The notes: generated by a model from the letters alone, not told the origin. DNA of 64,000 nucleotides from Gammaproteobacteria bacterium (GCA_013214945.1 JABSRT010000008.1:1-64000), one strand, 5' to 3'. Shown: positions 7,443 through 17,264, counted from the first letter of the stretch. Numbers and translations are program-made.

Positions 7443-8483
7443 CTAGAATGTTGTAATAACGGTTACACCTGGAATGCCAGGTTGGTCCATGGTGGTCAGT
7501 GCATCGATAGACTGCTCAAGGCTAATGGTGCGGCCAAGCAGTTTTTCGGGTTGTAACTTTCCTGACAGCATCATGGCTAACATCGCGTCGTAACGATGCG
7601 CTTGCATGCCGTGGCTGCCTATTATTTCTAACTCGTTACCAATCACTTTATCCATCGGGATACGAGGGTTGGCATGATCGGCTAATAACAAGCCAACTTG
7701 AATATGCTTGCCACGCTTCCTTAGGCTATTGATTGAATTGACACAGGTCAGCGGGTGGCCTAACGCATCTAAAGATACATGCGCGCCACCGCGAGTAATT
7801 TCATGGATTGCTTCGGGAACACTCGCGACATTATTAGCATTAATAGTCGCGACAGCCCCTAACGAGCGCGCTAGCGCAAGTGTGTCGTCTGAAATGTCAA
7901 TCGCAATTACGTTGGCGCCAATTGCATTAGCAATCATCACGGCAGACAAACCAACCCCGCCACAACCATGGATGGTTACCCATTGACCGGCAGATACCTT
8001 GCCTTGGTCAACAATGGCGCGAAACGAGGTAACAAAGCGACAACCCAAACTAGCAGCCGTGGTAAAGTCTAAATCTTGGGGCAGGGTAACTAAGTTAACA
8101 TCAGCGTGATCAATGGCTACATATTCGGCAAATGATCCCCAATGGGTAAAACCTGGCTGAGTTTGGTCACCACACACCTGATGATTACCAGTATTACACT
8201 CAAAGCAAGAGCCACAGCCACTGATAAAAGGAACGGTAACACGGTCGCCTATTTTAAAACGGCTAACGTCGCTACCGATTGCTTCAATAATGCCAGCAAA
8301 CTCATGGCCAGGAACATGCGGAAGTTCAATGCCTGAATCATGGCCCATCCAGCCGTGCCAGTCGCTGCGACAAACACCGGTAGCCTTAACTTTTATAACC
8401 ACACCGTGTGATTGTGGGGTCGGATCTGCAACCGTCATGATTTTGGGTGTTTGGGTGAAATTTTCGTAAACTACAGCTTTCAT
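7443..8483 (-). CDS. Zinc-dependent alcohol dehydrogenase family protein
   Basis: A 346-residue medium-chain dehydrogenase. The catalytic zinc site starts at [10 protein letters not shown], with HVPGHEFAG following; the structural zinc loop is [15 protein letters not shown] with four cysteines. The NAD-binding segment is [18 protein letters not shown], and the acidic residue after it (AIDISDD) suggests NAD rather than NADP. The substrate cannot be named from sequence. It leads proC in a likely operon and lies divergent from an Lrp/AsnC regulator, which may control it; shared control with a proline gene would fit an amino-acid-sensing regulator, but that is inference. Confidence 0.85.
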   Translation of the reverse strand: MKAVVYENFTQTPKIMTVADPTPQSHGVVIKVKATGVCRSDWHGWMGHDSGIELPHVPGHEFAGIIEAIGSDVSRFKIGDRVTVPFISGCGSCFECNTGNHQVCGDQTQPGFTHWGSFAEYVAIDHADVNLVTLPQDLDFTTAASLGCRFVTSFRAIVDQGKVSAGQWVTIHGCGGVGLSAVMIANAIGANVIAIDISDDTLALARSLGAVATINANNVASVPEAIHEITRGGAHVSLDALGHPLTCVNSINSLRKRGKHIQVGLLLADHANPRIPMDKVIGNELEIIGSHGMQAHRYDAMLAMMLSGKLQPEKLLGRTISLEQSIDALTTMDQPGIPGVTVITTF

Positions 8484-8790
8484 AATGTCAGTGCCTTTAA
8501 TGTTAGTAATGAATTTACATTAACGAATATCGTACTATTGTGCCTTGGAATTACATTGCTATTTTCAACAGTAATTGTCAGGCATCAGAAATAATCCCCT
8601 CAAAGTTGGCTAAATAATGAAATATTCCTGCGGTTAGGCGATAACCACGGTGAGATAAGCTCCGGCAGTAGTTGTATGTCTTCGATTTGGCGTAGCCCCT
8701 TAATTTGAAATGAGCTTGCATTGGCGATTGAAACCGCACAAGATTGAAATATAATTTCGATTTTTTACAACAAGTGAGCAGATACCGCCT

Positions 8791-9255
8791 ATGAGTGAGT
8801 TAAGCAAGGTAGATATTGATATTTTGGAACGTTTGCAACGAGATGGTCGGCTGACAAATGCCAAGCTTGCCACCGAGCTGTCTTTAAGTGAAACACCTTG
8901 CTGGCGCCGGGTTAAAAAACTAGAAGATCAAGGTTATATTGAAAGTTATCAGGCCAATCTTGACCGACGTAAACTGGGTTATGGTGTTATGGCCTTTGTT
9001 CAGCTCACTTATATTGAGCATGACGAAGAGACAACCAAAAATTTTGAACAGGTTATTCTTAACTGCGGTAATGTTTTGTCGTGCCACAATACGACGGGCG
9101 AAGCCGACTTCTTGTTGCAGGTGGTTGCCAAAGATCTCGATGATTACAGTCGATTTGTTGATCAAGTATTAAGAAAGCTAAGCGGTATTTCAGCAATAAG
9201 GTCCAGTATCTCGTTAAGGGAACTAAAATCATCTAGCCGATTGCCTCTGGACTAG
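8791..9255 (+). CDS. Lrp/AsnC family transcriptional regulator
   Basis: A 154-residue regulator. The N-terminal helix-turn-helix covers about residues 5-60 (VDIDILERLQRDGRLTNAKL, then SLSETPCWRRVKKLEDQGYI), and the C-terminal RAM (AsnC ligand-binding) domain follows with the typical strands around GYGVMAFVQLTYI and GEADFLLQVVAKDL. The length is normal for the family. These proteins form octamers and respond to amino acids. It is transcribed away from the alcohol dehydrogenase-proC pair, with about 300 bases between, in which I find no clear palindrome. Confidence 0.9.
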   Translation: MSELSKVDIDILERLQRDGRLTNAKLATELSLSETPCWRRVKKLEDQGYIESYQANLDRRKLGYGVMAFVQLTYIEHDEETTKNFEQVILNCGNVLSCHNTTGEADFLLQVVAKDLDDYSRFVDQVLRKLSGISAIRSSISLRELKSSSRLPLD

Positions 9256-9703
9256 TTGCCAGCGATTATAACTAAGCGCAATGTTTGTGGTGAAGAGATC
9301 GGAGTGTGAACTTTGCCCCAATCGTTATCATTTGGCGGCACCATTAATTTTAATATCAGTACTACTAGCACCAGCGCCACTGTCGCCTAGTCGCGCGATC
9401 AATACTGAGCAACCTTACTTTTGATTATTGCTTATTATATTCTCCCAACTTCAATCAACTTCAAGCTTATGCCTAATTTATAATAGTTGACATCATTGGC
9501 TGTCATTGTGCTAATGTATTGTTCTTTAATGTATTTGTTGGTGTGCGTTAAGCGCTGAAATGAAAGTCTAGCTTCGGCTTTGAACTAACTAATGTAAAAA
9601 ACACCTAGGACCTAATCCGATTTTTGCGTCAAGCTAAAAGCACTGATATGGTGTTACAGATTATTTTTTGAAATCTTTTAAATCTTATAAGGAATATATT
9701 TTG
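9256..9703. other. Intergenic region upstream of the peptide transporter
   Basis: About 450 bases with no supported gene. It is AT-rich toward its right end and should hold the promoter of the peptide-binding protein; AAGGA lies about ten bases before the chosen ATG at 9704. I see no hairpin terminator after the Lrp-type gene and no repeat. Confidence 0.4.
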
Positions 9704-11341
9704 ATGGATTATAATAAAAATTCAAACTCCATAGCACTGGTTGCTGTCATTGCAGCAGTTACTTCCTTTACTACAATGTCTGCGTTTGCTGCGACTCACC
9801 CAGTAACCGGTGAAGCGCTAGCTGCAGATCAAAGTTATAACTACCGCTTACTCGATGGGATCCCCAGCCTTGACCCACAGTTAGTTGAAGCTGTTGAAAG
9901 CTCGGTCATCGTAAGAGATCTTTTCGAAGGTCTGTTAAACCAAGATGAACTGGGCAACAATGTGCCTGGCGTCGCGCTGCGGTACGATGTTTCTGATGAT
10001 AAAAAAACCTATACTTTTCATCTAAGAAAATCTAATTGGTCAAATGGTGAGCCAGTCACCGCGCACGACTTTGTCTATGCGTGGCAGCGTGCTGTCGATC
10101 CGGCTACCGCCTCTCCTTATGCGTGGTATATGGAAATGATGGCGATTAAGAATGGTGCCGCGATCATCAAAAAGGGTATGTCACCCAAGAAGTTAGGGGT
10201 TGAGGCTGTTGATGATTATACGTTCAAAGTAAGCTTAGAAGCTCCGCTGCCTTATTTCCCGAGCATGGTAACGCATACCACTACGTTCCCTTCACCTAAG
10301 GCGGCGGTTGAAAAATTTGGCAAAGACTGGACCCGTCCAGGCAACATCGTCTCAAACGGTGCCTACGTGTTAACGCAATGGACCTTAAAAGAAAAAAATG
10401 TGCGCGAGCGCAATACTAACTACTGGAACAACGACCAGACCATTTTAAATAAAGTCACGGCATTGGTGATCAATGATGAAAACCAGGCGCTGATCCGTTT
10501 TAAAGCGGGCGATATCGATAAAACAGAGATCCCCGCAGGTCAGTATCCCGCCATGAAAAAGTCTCACCCAGACGAAGCTTACTCTTTCCCACGTTTATGT
10601 AATTATTATTACACCTTCAATTTATCGGACTCTGGCCCTGCAGCGTTTAAAGATGTACGAGTTAGAAAAGCGCTGTCGTATGCACTCGATCGCAATATCA
10701 TCGTTAAAAACGTGCTCAAAGGCGGGCAATTCCCTGCCTATACTTTCACCCCAGGAGCAACAGCGGGCTTTGAAATACCACAAGTAAAATACGCTAATTG
10801 GACCCAGAAACAGCGTGACGCTAAGGCCGTAGAGCTGTTAGCTGCTGCTGGATACAGCAAAGCTAATCCGCTTGAGTTTGACATGTTGTACAATACAGAC
10901 GAAGCACACAAGAAAGTCGCCACGGTTATTTCACAAATGTGGAAACAGAAATTAGGGGTTAAAGCGGTGCTGGCCAATCAAGAGTGGAAAACATTCTTAG
11001 AGACCCGTAAAAAGCAAGCGTTCCAACTGGCTCGCGGTGCTTGGTGTGGTGATTACAACGAAGCTTCTACCTTCCTCGACTTAATGACCACTCAAGCGGG
11101 CTACAACCATGGCAAGTGGCTCAACAAAGAAGTCGATAGTTTAATGAGCGCGGCTAAAACCAGTGCTACGCCTAATGTAAACTACACCAAAGTAGAGCAG
11201 TTGATGGCCGACGAAATGCCGGTTATTCCCGTATATCACTACACCGGTATTTACATGATCAGAAATACCTTAAAGGGCTGGCCGACCAAAAACGTTCAAC
11301 AAACTATTTATAGCCGGACCTTCTACAAAACGGCCAAATAG
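9704..11341 (+). CDS. oppA: Periplasmic oligopeptide-binding protein (OppA type)
   Basis: About 545 residues of solute-binding family 5, the periplasmic receptor for peptides. The ATG at 9704 has AAGGA upstream and opens a signal region (SIALVAVIAAVTSFTTMSAF-A). The mature part includes YRLLDGIPSLDPQLVE, RDLFEGLLNQDE and the family signature YTFHLRKSNWSNGEPVTAHDFVYAWQR region near residues 100-130. The length fits OppA. It is followed by permease genes and a fused ATPase in one direction, with an intrinsic terminator in between that should leave receptor transcripts more abundant than those of the membrane parts. The exact peptide range is unknown. Confidence 0.9.
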   Translation: MDYNKNSNSIALVAVIAAVTSFTTMSAFAATHPVTGEALAADQSYNYRLLDGIPSLDPQLVEAVESSVIVRDLFEGLLNQDELGNNVPGVALRYDVSDDKKTYTFHLRKSNWSNGEPVTAHDFVYAWQRAVDPATASPYAWYMEMMAIKNGAAIIKKGMSPKKLGVEAVDDYTFKVSLEAPLPYFPSMVTHTTTFPSPKAAVEKFGKDWTRPGNIVSNGAYVLTQWTLKEKNVRERNTNYWNNDQTILNKVTALVINDENQALIRFKAGDIDKTEIPAGQYPAMKKSHPDEAYSFPRLCNYYYTFNLSDSGPAAFKDVRVRKALSYALDRNIIVKNVLKGGQFPAYTFTPGATAGFEIPQVKYANWTQKQRDAKAVELLAAAGYSKANPLEFDMLYNTDEAHKKVATVISQMWKQKLGVKAVLANQEWKTFLETRKKQAFQLARGAWCGDYNEASTFLDLMTTQAGYNHGKWLNKEVDSLMSAAKTSATPNVNYTKVEQLMADEMPVIPVYHYTGIYMIRNTLKGWPTKNVQQTIYSRTFYKTAK

Positions 11342-11350
11342 AACTTGTTA

Positions 11351-11380
11351 AAGACTTCGCCCGCAACCGGGCTAAGTCTT
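11351..11380 (+). terminator. Intrinsic terminator/attenuator between oppA and oppB
   Basis: The arms AAGACTTCGCCCG and CGGGCTAAGTCTT form a GC-rich stem with one mismatch around a CAAC loop, followed by TTCG. It lies ten bases after the oppA stop; partial read-through would supply the permease genes. Confidence 0.75.
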
Positions 11381-11513
11381 TTCGCCATCGCATTTTATGT
11401 TTACTAGGTGCTTATCTTGTCTCTATTTTAGTCTTGTGACATCACAACTCAACAATGTTAACGATTGCGACAAGGTAGTTCGCGTTTTTGAGTGATATTG
11501 AAGGTTATTTCAC

Positions 11514-12437
11514 ATGTTTAGTTTTATTATCCGGCGCAGCTTGTCGTCGATACCAACGATTTTAATTTTAATTGTTATTTCATTTGCCTTAATGCGCTTA
11601 TCACCAGGCAGTCCATTTTCGACCGATCGGGGCCTACCGCCCGAAGTGCTGGCCAATTTAGAAGCTAAATACGGGCTAAATTTACCTTGGTTTGAACAAT
11701 TATTTATCTACCTTAAAGGCATAATAATTGATTTCGATTTTGGTCCTTCCTTTAAGTACAAAGACCGATCAGTCAATGATATTTTGGCCCAGGGCTTTCC
11801 CGTTACTTTAACTTACGGGATTTGGTCCTTTGTGGTGGCGGTTGCCGTGGGGATCCCACTCGGAATAGCCGCCGCAGTGCGACACAATACTAAGCTTGAT
11901 TATGCGGCCGTTGGCTTCTCGATTGGCGCGCAAGTTTTACCCAACTTTGTGATGGCGCCTATTTTGGTGATTATCTTCACCCTATGGCTTAATTGGTTAC
12001 CCGGTGGCGGTTGGAACGGCGGCCAATGGCAGTATGTGATTATGCCAGTTATCGCGTTATCAACCAGCTATATGGCTAGCATTGCACGTATCACTCGTTC
12101 TTCGATGTTAGAGGTATTACATGCCAATTATATTCGCACCGCCAAAGCGAAGGGTCTGCCAATGCGCAGCATTATCTTGCGTCATGCACTTAAACCAGCG
12201 CTGCTGCCGGTTGTTTCTTATTTAGGGCCAGCTTTCGTCTATATGATCACCGGCTCAGTTATCATTGATATTTATTTCAGTACTGGGGGCATGGGGCAGT
12301 TTTTTGTCGATGCTGCACTGAACCGCGATTACTCACTACTGATGGGGGTCACTATTGTGTTTGGCGTGATGACCATTTTGTTTAATACCTTGGTAGATAT
12401 TACATACGCTTGGCTCGATCCCAAGATTAGACTCTAA
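11514..12437 (+). CDS. oppB: Oligopeptide ABC transporter permease (OppB type)
   Basis: A 307-residue inner-membrane permease with six membrane segments. The N-terminal segment (IIRRSLSSIPTILILIVISF) and the periplasmic loop beginning SPGSPFSTDRGLPPEVLANL are typical of OppB/DppB proteins. The cytoplasmic EAA loop appears as HANYIRTAKAKGLPMRSIIL followed by RHALKPALLPVV, which contacts the ATPase. The gene is 14 bases ahead of oppC. The product forms the channel with OppC. Confidence 0.92.
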   Translation: MFSFIIRRSLSSIPTILILIVISFALMRLSPGSPFSTDRGLPPEVLANLEAKYGLNLPWFEQLFIYLKGIIIDFDFGPSFKYKDRSVNDILAQGFPVTLTYGIWSFVVAVAVGIPLGIAAAVRHNTKLDYAAVGFSIGAQVLPNFVMAPILVIIFTLWLNWLPGGGWNGGQWQYVIMPVIALSTSYMASIARITRSSMLEVLHANYIRTAKAKGLPMRSIILRHALKPALLPVVSYLGPAFVYMITGSVIIDIYFSTGGMGQFFVDAALNRDYSLLMGVTIVFGVMTILFNTLVDITYAWLDPKIRL

Positions 12438-12450
12438 GAGAAAGATTAAA

Positions 12451-13380
12451 ATGCTAGTAAACAATAAGAAAATTTCAGGGGTGGTTGAAGCTAGTGCTCA
12501 CTCTAACCCGATTAAAGGGCGCTCACAGTGGCAAGATGCAATGCGCCGCTTCAAACGTAACAAAGCCGCTTTAATCAGCGTTTTTGTATTAGCCGCGATG
12601 ATTATAATTTCATTTGTTGGCCCGGCGTTCAGTCAGTGGGACTATGAAACTATCGACTGGAGCCTAATCGGCAATGCCGCTGAAATGGGCGCACCGCAAA
12701 TTGAAAACGGCCACTTTTTTGGCACCGATGATTTAGGTCGAGATATGTTTTCTCGGGTAATGCAGGGCACGCAAATTTCATTGATGGTGGGCATTATTGG
12801 GACCGTAGTAGCGGTGTTGGTCGGGGTGCTTTATGGCGCGACGGCGGGTTACTTTGGTGGTCGTATCGACAATATAATGATGCGTTTTGTCGATATTCTA
12901 ATGTCTATTCCTTATATGTTCATCCTCATTATTTTATTTGTGATGTTCGGGCGTTCAGTTTACATCCTCTTTATTGGCTTGGGGCTGTTCTCTTGGATGG
13001 ATATGGCACGGATTGTCCGCGGGCAAACATTGACCCTAAAACACAAAGAGTTTATTGAAGCGGCGGTCGCTGCTGGGGTTTCAGATTTCAAGATAATAGT
13101 TCGTCATATCGTGCCAAATTTACTCGGCATTGTGGTGGTTTATACCTCGTTAATGATCCCAAACCTTATCTTATTAGAGAGTTTTATCTCTTTTCTAGGC
13201 CTGGGTATTCAGGAGCCTTTAACTTCTTGGGGGGCGCTGATCAGCGATGGTGCTAAAACCATCCAGTACGGTACTCTTTGGCAACTGGCATTTCCGTTGG
13301 GCTTCTTTATTACCGGCCTATTTTGTTTCTTCTTTATTGGCGATGGACTGCGTGATGCATTCGATCCTAAAGATCGCTAG
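12451..13380 (+). CDS. oppC: Oligopeptide ABC transporter permease (OppC type)
   Basis: A 309-residue permease partner. It has the OppC_N segment (WQDAMRRFKRNKAALISVFV), the loop NGHFFGTDDLGRDMFSRVMQG that is diagnostic for OppC/DppC, and the EAA motif HKEFIEAAVAAGVSDFKIIV followed by RHIVPNL. Six membrane segments are expected. It ends with TAG only ten bases before the fused ATPase gene, so translation is probably coupled. Confidence 0.92.
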   Translation: MLVNNKKISGVVEASAHSNPIKGRSQWQDAMRRFKRNKAALISVFVLAAMIIISFVGPAFSQWDYETIDWSLIGNAAEMGAPQIENGHFFGTDDLGRDMFSRVMQGTQISLMVGIIGTVVAVLVGVLYGATAGYFGGRIDNIMMRFVDILMSIPYMFILIILFVMFGRSVYILFIGLGLFSWMDMARIVRGQTLTLKHKEFIEAAVAAGVSDFKIIVRHIVPNLLGIVVVYTSLMIPNLILLESFISFLGLGIQEPLTSWGALISDGAKTIQYGTLWQLAFPLGFFITGLFCFFFIGDGLRDAFDPKDR

Positions 13381-13390
13381 GACAAGTATC

Positions 13391-15277
13391 ATGACACTAA
13401 TCACTAAACCCAGTACTACACCCAATATCACACCCAGTATTACATCGAGCATTAAACCTATTTTTAGGGTCGAAAACCTAAAAATAAGTTTTACGACTCC
13501 AGACGGTGACGTTGAAGCCGTTAAAGGGGTCAGTTTTAAGATTAATCCCGGGGAATGTGTTGGCATTGTCGGCGAAAGTGGATCGGGTAAAAGTCAGACC
13601 TTTATGGCCGCCATGGGTTTGTTGGCTAGAAATGGCTCGGCCACTGGCAAGATCATTTTTGAAGATCACAACTTGTTGGCATTGAGTACCGAACAACTAA
13701 ACCTCGTGCGCGGCAAAAACATGTCGATGATTTTTCAAGATCCGTTGACATCGCTGACCCCGCATTTAACCATTTTAGAGCAAATGCGAGAAGTCACTGC
13801 GTTACATATGGATTTGAGTCGCGCCGAGACAGATAAGGTTTGTGTTGAGTGGATCGACCGAGTGCGAATAGCTGAAGGTAAACGCCGGTTAAATCAATAT
13901 CCACACGAGCTTTCAGGAGGAATGCGCCAACGGGTGATGATTGCAATGTCGATGCTGTGTAGCCCGTCACTACTGATTGCCGATGAGCCAACCACGGCGT
14001 TAGATGTTACCGTGCAGGCAGAAATTCTCGACTTAATGGACGAACTCAAACGTGAAAAGGGCACGGCCATTGCCTTAATCACGCATGATATGGGCGTAGT
14101 AGCACGGATGTGCGACCGTTTGCACGTAATGCGCCATGGTCAGTACGTTGAAGAGGGGCAAGCGGAAGATATTTTCTATCGCCCTCAGCATGATTACACC
14201 AAGATGTTACTCGATTCAATGCCGCGCATTGATAATCCTGAACAGACTTCTCACCACAAATTACGACCTATCGCCGACGATGTGAGCGGTGCTGATTTTC
14301 TAAAAGTAGATAATCTTAAAGTGCACTTTAACATTAAAGTGGGCGGTAGTATTTGGCCTAAAACGTTGCCGTTAAAGGCCGTAGACGGGGTTAGCTTCGA
14401 ATTGCGCCCCGGTGAAACACTGGGCATAGTGGGCGAGAGTGGCTGCGGTAAATCGACCTTGGCCCGCGCCGTGTTACAGCTTATTCCACCGACAGCAGGC
14501 ACTGTGGCTTGGTTGGGCAAACCATTAAGTGGCTTAAATAAACATGAGTTAAAAGACAAACGCAAAGATTTGCAAATAGTGTTCCAAGATCCCCTCGCGA
14601 GCTTAGATCCCCGCATGACTATTTCCGATTCTATTATGGAGCCACTGCTGACCTTTGCCAGTGACATGTCACGCACCGCAATGAAAGAGACGGTAATGAC
14701 GATGATGGATCGAGTAGGCTTAGATCGTAATATGATTAACCGCTATCCCCACGAATTATCCGGCGGGCAGAATCAGCGGGTAGGTATTGCCCGCGCCATG
14801 ATCATGAAACCTAAGTTAGTGATTTGTGACGAGGCTGTATCGGCACTGGATGTTTCAGTACAAGCACAAATTATTGAATTGTTGATGGACTTACAGCAGG
14901 AATTTAAACTATCAATTTTGTTTATCTCGCACGACTTAGCCGTGGTACGTGAAGTATCACACCGTATTATGGTGCTCTATTTGGGCAGGGTGGTCGAACT
15001 GGCACCGAGCAAAACCATTTACGCCAATCCCGTGCATCCTTATACCAAACAGCTAATTTCGGCGGTGCCGGTTCCCGACCCAAAAATAGAGCGGGCTCGC
15101 AAGTCGATTAAAATTCCGGGTGAGCTTCCCTCGCCAATGGATCCGACGGCGCAACTCAAATTTTTGCCATCTAAATTGGCAGGTGCGACAGGTTACCAAC
15201 CTAAGTTGCTTGAACACAGCCCTGGGCATTTTGTCGCCGAGCACGATCTATTGGAAGTGCTATTAGCAGTGGACTAA
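13391..15277 (+). CDS. Fused dipeptide/oligopeptide ABC transporter ATPase (OppD-OppF)
   Basis: About 628 residues with two complete nucleotide-binding domains in one chain, equal to OppD followed by OppF. Domain 1 (about 20-280) has Walker A GESGSGKSQ, the signature LSGGMRQRVMIAMSM and Walker B LLIADEPTTALD. Domain 2 (about 300-560) has GESGCGKST, LSGGQNQRVGIARAM and LVICDEAVSALD. Each is followed by the peptide-transporter C-terminal extension (HDYTKMLLDSMPRI; HPYTKQLISAVPVP). The ATG at 13391 was chosen because it directly follows oppC; a longer frame reads through the oppC end. Its first 25 residues contain a Thr/Pro/Ser-rich repeat (TPNITPSITSS). In Escherichia coli the two ATPases are separate genes. 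Confidence 0.9.
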   Translation: MTLITKPSTTPNITPSITSSIKPIFRVENLKISFTTPDGDVEAVKGVSFKINPGECVGIVGESGSGKSQTFMAAMGLLARNGSATGKIIFEDHNLLALSTEQLNLVRGKNMSMIFQDPLTSLTPHLTILEQMREVTALHMDLSRAETDKVCVEWIDRVRIAEGKRRLNQYPHELSGGMRQRVMIAMSMLCSPSLLIADEPTTALDVTVQAEILDLMDELKREKGTAIALITHDMGVVARMCDRLHVMRHGQYVEEGQAEDIFYRPQHDYTKMLLDSMPRIDNPEQTSHHKLRPIADDVSGADFLKVDNLKVHFNIKVGGSIWPKTLPLKAVDGVSFELRPGETLGIVGESGCGKSTLARAVLQLIPPTAGTVAWLGKPLSGLNKHELKDKRKDLQIVFQDPLASLDPRMTISDSIMEPLLTFASDMSRTAMKETVMTMMDRVGLDRNMINRYPHELSGGQNQRVGIARAMIMKPKLVICDEAVSALDVSVQAQIIELLMDLQQEFKLSILFISHDLAVVREVSHRIMVLYLGRVVELAPSKTIYANPVHPYTKQLISAVPVPDPKIERARKSIKIPGELPSPMDPTAQLKFLPSKLAGATGYQPKLLEHSPGHFVAEHDLLEVLLAVD

Positions 15278-15291
15278 TGCATTATCACTCA

Positions 15292-15445
15292 GATATTGAT
15301 ACATATTACGTAAACTCGCGGTGAATATATCCGTATACGCTCAATTTTTCGTCCATGAAAAATACGGTTTACTCCACATGCACCGATATCTGACAAACAC
15401 AGGCGTTATACTTTAAACGCTGTTATCGCGAGACAATATTGTGCG
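15292..15445. repeat. Dispersed intergenic repeat, copy 1
   Basis: About 154 bases that align with 25613-25768. Shared stretches include GTAAACTCGCGGT/GTAAATTCGCGGT, ACGGTTTACTCCA/ACGGTTTATTCCA and ATGCACCGATATCT. It lies after the transporter operon, before the terminator. It has no coding frame of note; it looks like a small non-coding repeat element. Confidence 0.65.
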
Positions 15446-15460
15446 ATTACCAGCATAAAA

Positions 15461-15495
15461 AAGCGAAGCTCATTTGAGCTTCGCTTTTTATTTTT
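15461..15495. terminator. Bidirectional intrinsic terminator
   Basis: Perfect arms AAGCGAAGCTCA and TGAGCTTCGCTT with a TT loop, followed by TTTATTTTT on the plus strand and preceded by an A-rich run that serves the minus strand. It ends the peptide transporter operon and the convergent peroxiredoxin gene. Confidence 0.9.
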
Positions 15496-15547
15496 ACTAG
15501 GGCCGTAGCGGTGCATAGCAGCTTAAGTAACTAAACTAGCACTGACA

Positions 15548-16195
15548 TTACTTAAGGTTTTTAAGCGCAGTAACAACAGCTGATGGTTCTTGGCGTGCGG
15601 TGTAATCAGCATCTACAAACGCAGTGGCAATTGTACCGTCTTGAGCGATAACAAAGGTTGCTGCCAATGGCAGATCGAACTGACCCGCACCATTGTGTTT
15701 TTCGACTTCGATCCCAAAAGATAAGTAAATTGAACGTAACTCTTCAGGCAGAGAAAAAACGATGCCAAGGCTTTTAGCATACTGAGAATTTACGTCAGAC
15801 AGCACTTCAAACTTTAAGGCATTTTTTTCTGTTGTAGACAATGATGCATCGGGTAATTCAGGGGTGATCGCCACCAATGTTGCATTTTCAGCGGCGATAT
15901 TAGCAAGCTGATCTTGATAAGCCTTTAACTCCAAATTGCAATACGGACACCATCCACCACGATAAAAAGTCACCACAACAGGGCCTTTGGCCAATAAGTC
16001 GCTTAGGTTTACCGTTACGCCATTTTGGTTAGGCAGTGAGAATGTTGGCAGCTGTTCAGCAACTTTTGGCGCTTTATCGACCATGCCTGACTCTGCTAAA
16101 TTTTTAGTTGCTAACTTCATTAGCTCTTGCACATTGGCGGGTGCTTTTTTGACAAAACCCGCTTTGTAATCGACGATTTGATCTTGTAATGACAT
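15548..16195 (-). CDS. Peroxiredoxin-like AhpC/TSA family protein
   Basis: A 215-residue cytoplasmic thioredoxin-fold protein. An N-terminal helical part (about 1-48) precedes the redoxin domain, with the active-site segment VVTFYRGGWCPYC; Cys83 and Cys86 form a CxxC pair, and the resolving chemistry is probably within this pair. Residues LVAITPELPDASLSTTEKN and KSLGIVFSLPEELRSIY are typical of the peroxiredoxin-like group. There is no signal peptide. It should reduce peroxides or act as a thiol reductase. A TetR regulator lies divergent with two palindromic operators in front of this gene, so peroxide- or electrophile-responsive repression is likely. Confidence 0.85.
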   Translation of the reverse strand: MSLQDQIVDYKAGFVKKAPANVQELMKLATKNLAESGMVDKAPKVAEQLPTFSLPNQNGVTVNLSDLLAKGPVVVTFYRGGWCPYCNLELKAYQDQLANIAAENATLVAITPELPDASLSTTEKNALKFEVLSDVNSQYAKSLGIVFSLPEELRSIYLSFGIEVEKHNGAGQFDLPLAATFVIAQDGTIATAFVDADYTARQEPSAVVTALKNLK

Positions 16196-16230
16196 AGAAA
16201 AACCTTAAAGAATGAATGGGTGTAATTAAC

Positions 16231-16270
16231 TTGAATGTTCATTCAAACAGAACTTGAATGATCATTCAAG
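16231..16270. promoter_or_regulatory. Two palindromic TetR-type operators
   Basis: TTGAATGTTCATTCAA (16231-16246) and CTTGAATGATCATTCAAG (16253-16270) share the half-site TTGAATG and have centres 23 bases apart, about two helical turns. They lie directly upstream of the peroxiredoxin start and fit two dimers of the TetR protein encoded at 16592. Confidence 0.75.
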
Positions 16271-16591
16271 TGTTTTTTAATATTGTTTCAATAGTTGCTG
16301 TAGCATCAATTACACAAAATTTATGGTCTTGTTGTGCGAAGATAATATTAATTTAGACAAGGCGCTCGATTGATTTCGACCTGAATGTCGACATTAGCTT
16401 ATGGCTGAGTGTCATTAGAATAATGCAGGAGCAATTATCGAGCAGCTTATTATCAAGAGGCTTATTGCCGAGTAATAGCTAGTTATTAGAAATGAGATAA
16501 ACGCCGATTAATGGGATTGGTATAACAATGCTGAAGTCGTTATACTTTAGCGAAATGTATTGAACGATAATCAAAGGGTAAAAGAGTTGCT

Positions 16592-17164
16592 ATGGCAAGA
16601 GCGCAGTTTGATAAAGAGCAGGTATTGGAAAATGCTGCCAACGCTTTTTGGCGCTTAGGTTATAACGCCACGTCAATGCAAACAGTGTTTGAACAAACGG
16701 GCTTAAAACCCGGTAGTATTTATTTGGCATTTGGCAATAAAGAAGGGCTATTCAAAGAGTCTTTAAATTTTTATACCCTGCAATCATTAGAAAAATTAGA
16801 ATCTACCCTAACTGAGCACCCGACGGTTGAAGAAGCGATTCGACATATACTAATCAGCTTTATTGATGAGTCGTGCCAATCTTCCTACTGCAGCTGCTTC
16901 TTAGTTAAAAGTCAGCTAGAGCTGAGCGAACATCAAGCAGAACTTAAAAGTTATGTTTCTGAGCGGCTGCGTAAAGTGGAGTCGCTTTACTGCAAGCACC
17001 TGTCAAAGACCAATACCGCAAGTGAAGCCCAAGCAAAGGCTAGCAGTGTCATGTTACATATTTTTGGGATTCGAGTTTACGGCTACCATCGCCATTCGCG
17101 AGATCAATTAATAGCCGCGTTACGGCTAGGCCTACCTTGGTTAGCGTGGCCGGCTGATCATTAA
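16592..17164 (+). CDS. TetR/AcrR family transcriptional regulator
   Basis: A 190-residue repressor. The N-terminal DNA-binding domain covers about residues 3-55 (FDKEQVLENAANAFWRLGYN, then SMQTVFEQTGLKPGSIYLAF and GNKEGLF). The C-terminal ligand domain contains cysteines in SCQSSYCSCF, which could sense thiol-reactive compounds. It lies divergent from the peroxiredoxin gene, with paired operators closer to that gene. The long intergenic stretch (16271-16591) otherwise shows nothing I can name. Confidence 0.88.
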   Translation: MARAQFDKEQVLENAANAFWRLGYNATSMQTVFEQTGLKPGSIYLAFGNKEGLFKESLNFYTLQSLEKLESTLTEHPTVEEAIRHILISFIDESCQSSYCSCFLVKSQLELSEHQAELKSYVSERLRKVESLYCKHLSKTNTASEAQAKASSVMLHIFGIRVYGYHRHSRDQLIAALRLGLPWLAWPADH

Positions 17165-17222
17165 ATAGTTCTACTTTAAACATATACCTAGCTATCAATA
17201 GTCTGTCAGTACTTTTAGCTTA

Positions 17223-17264
17223 TTAAGGTTTAAGGTTTAAGGTTTAAGGTTTAAGGTTTAAGGT
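17223..17264. repeat. Six tandem copies of a 7-bp repeat
   Basis: Six perfect units of TTAAGGT in the 400-base gap between the TetR gene and the next gene. Nothing else is seen in this gap apart from the terminator near its right end. Confidence 0.9.

Noticed and set aside
13247-13390. Earlier start for the fused ATPase
   Set aside because: This part overlaps the end of oppC in another frame and shows no family motif; the ATG at 13391 directly follows oppC.
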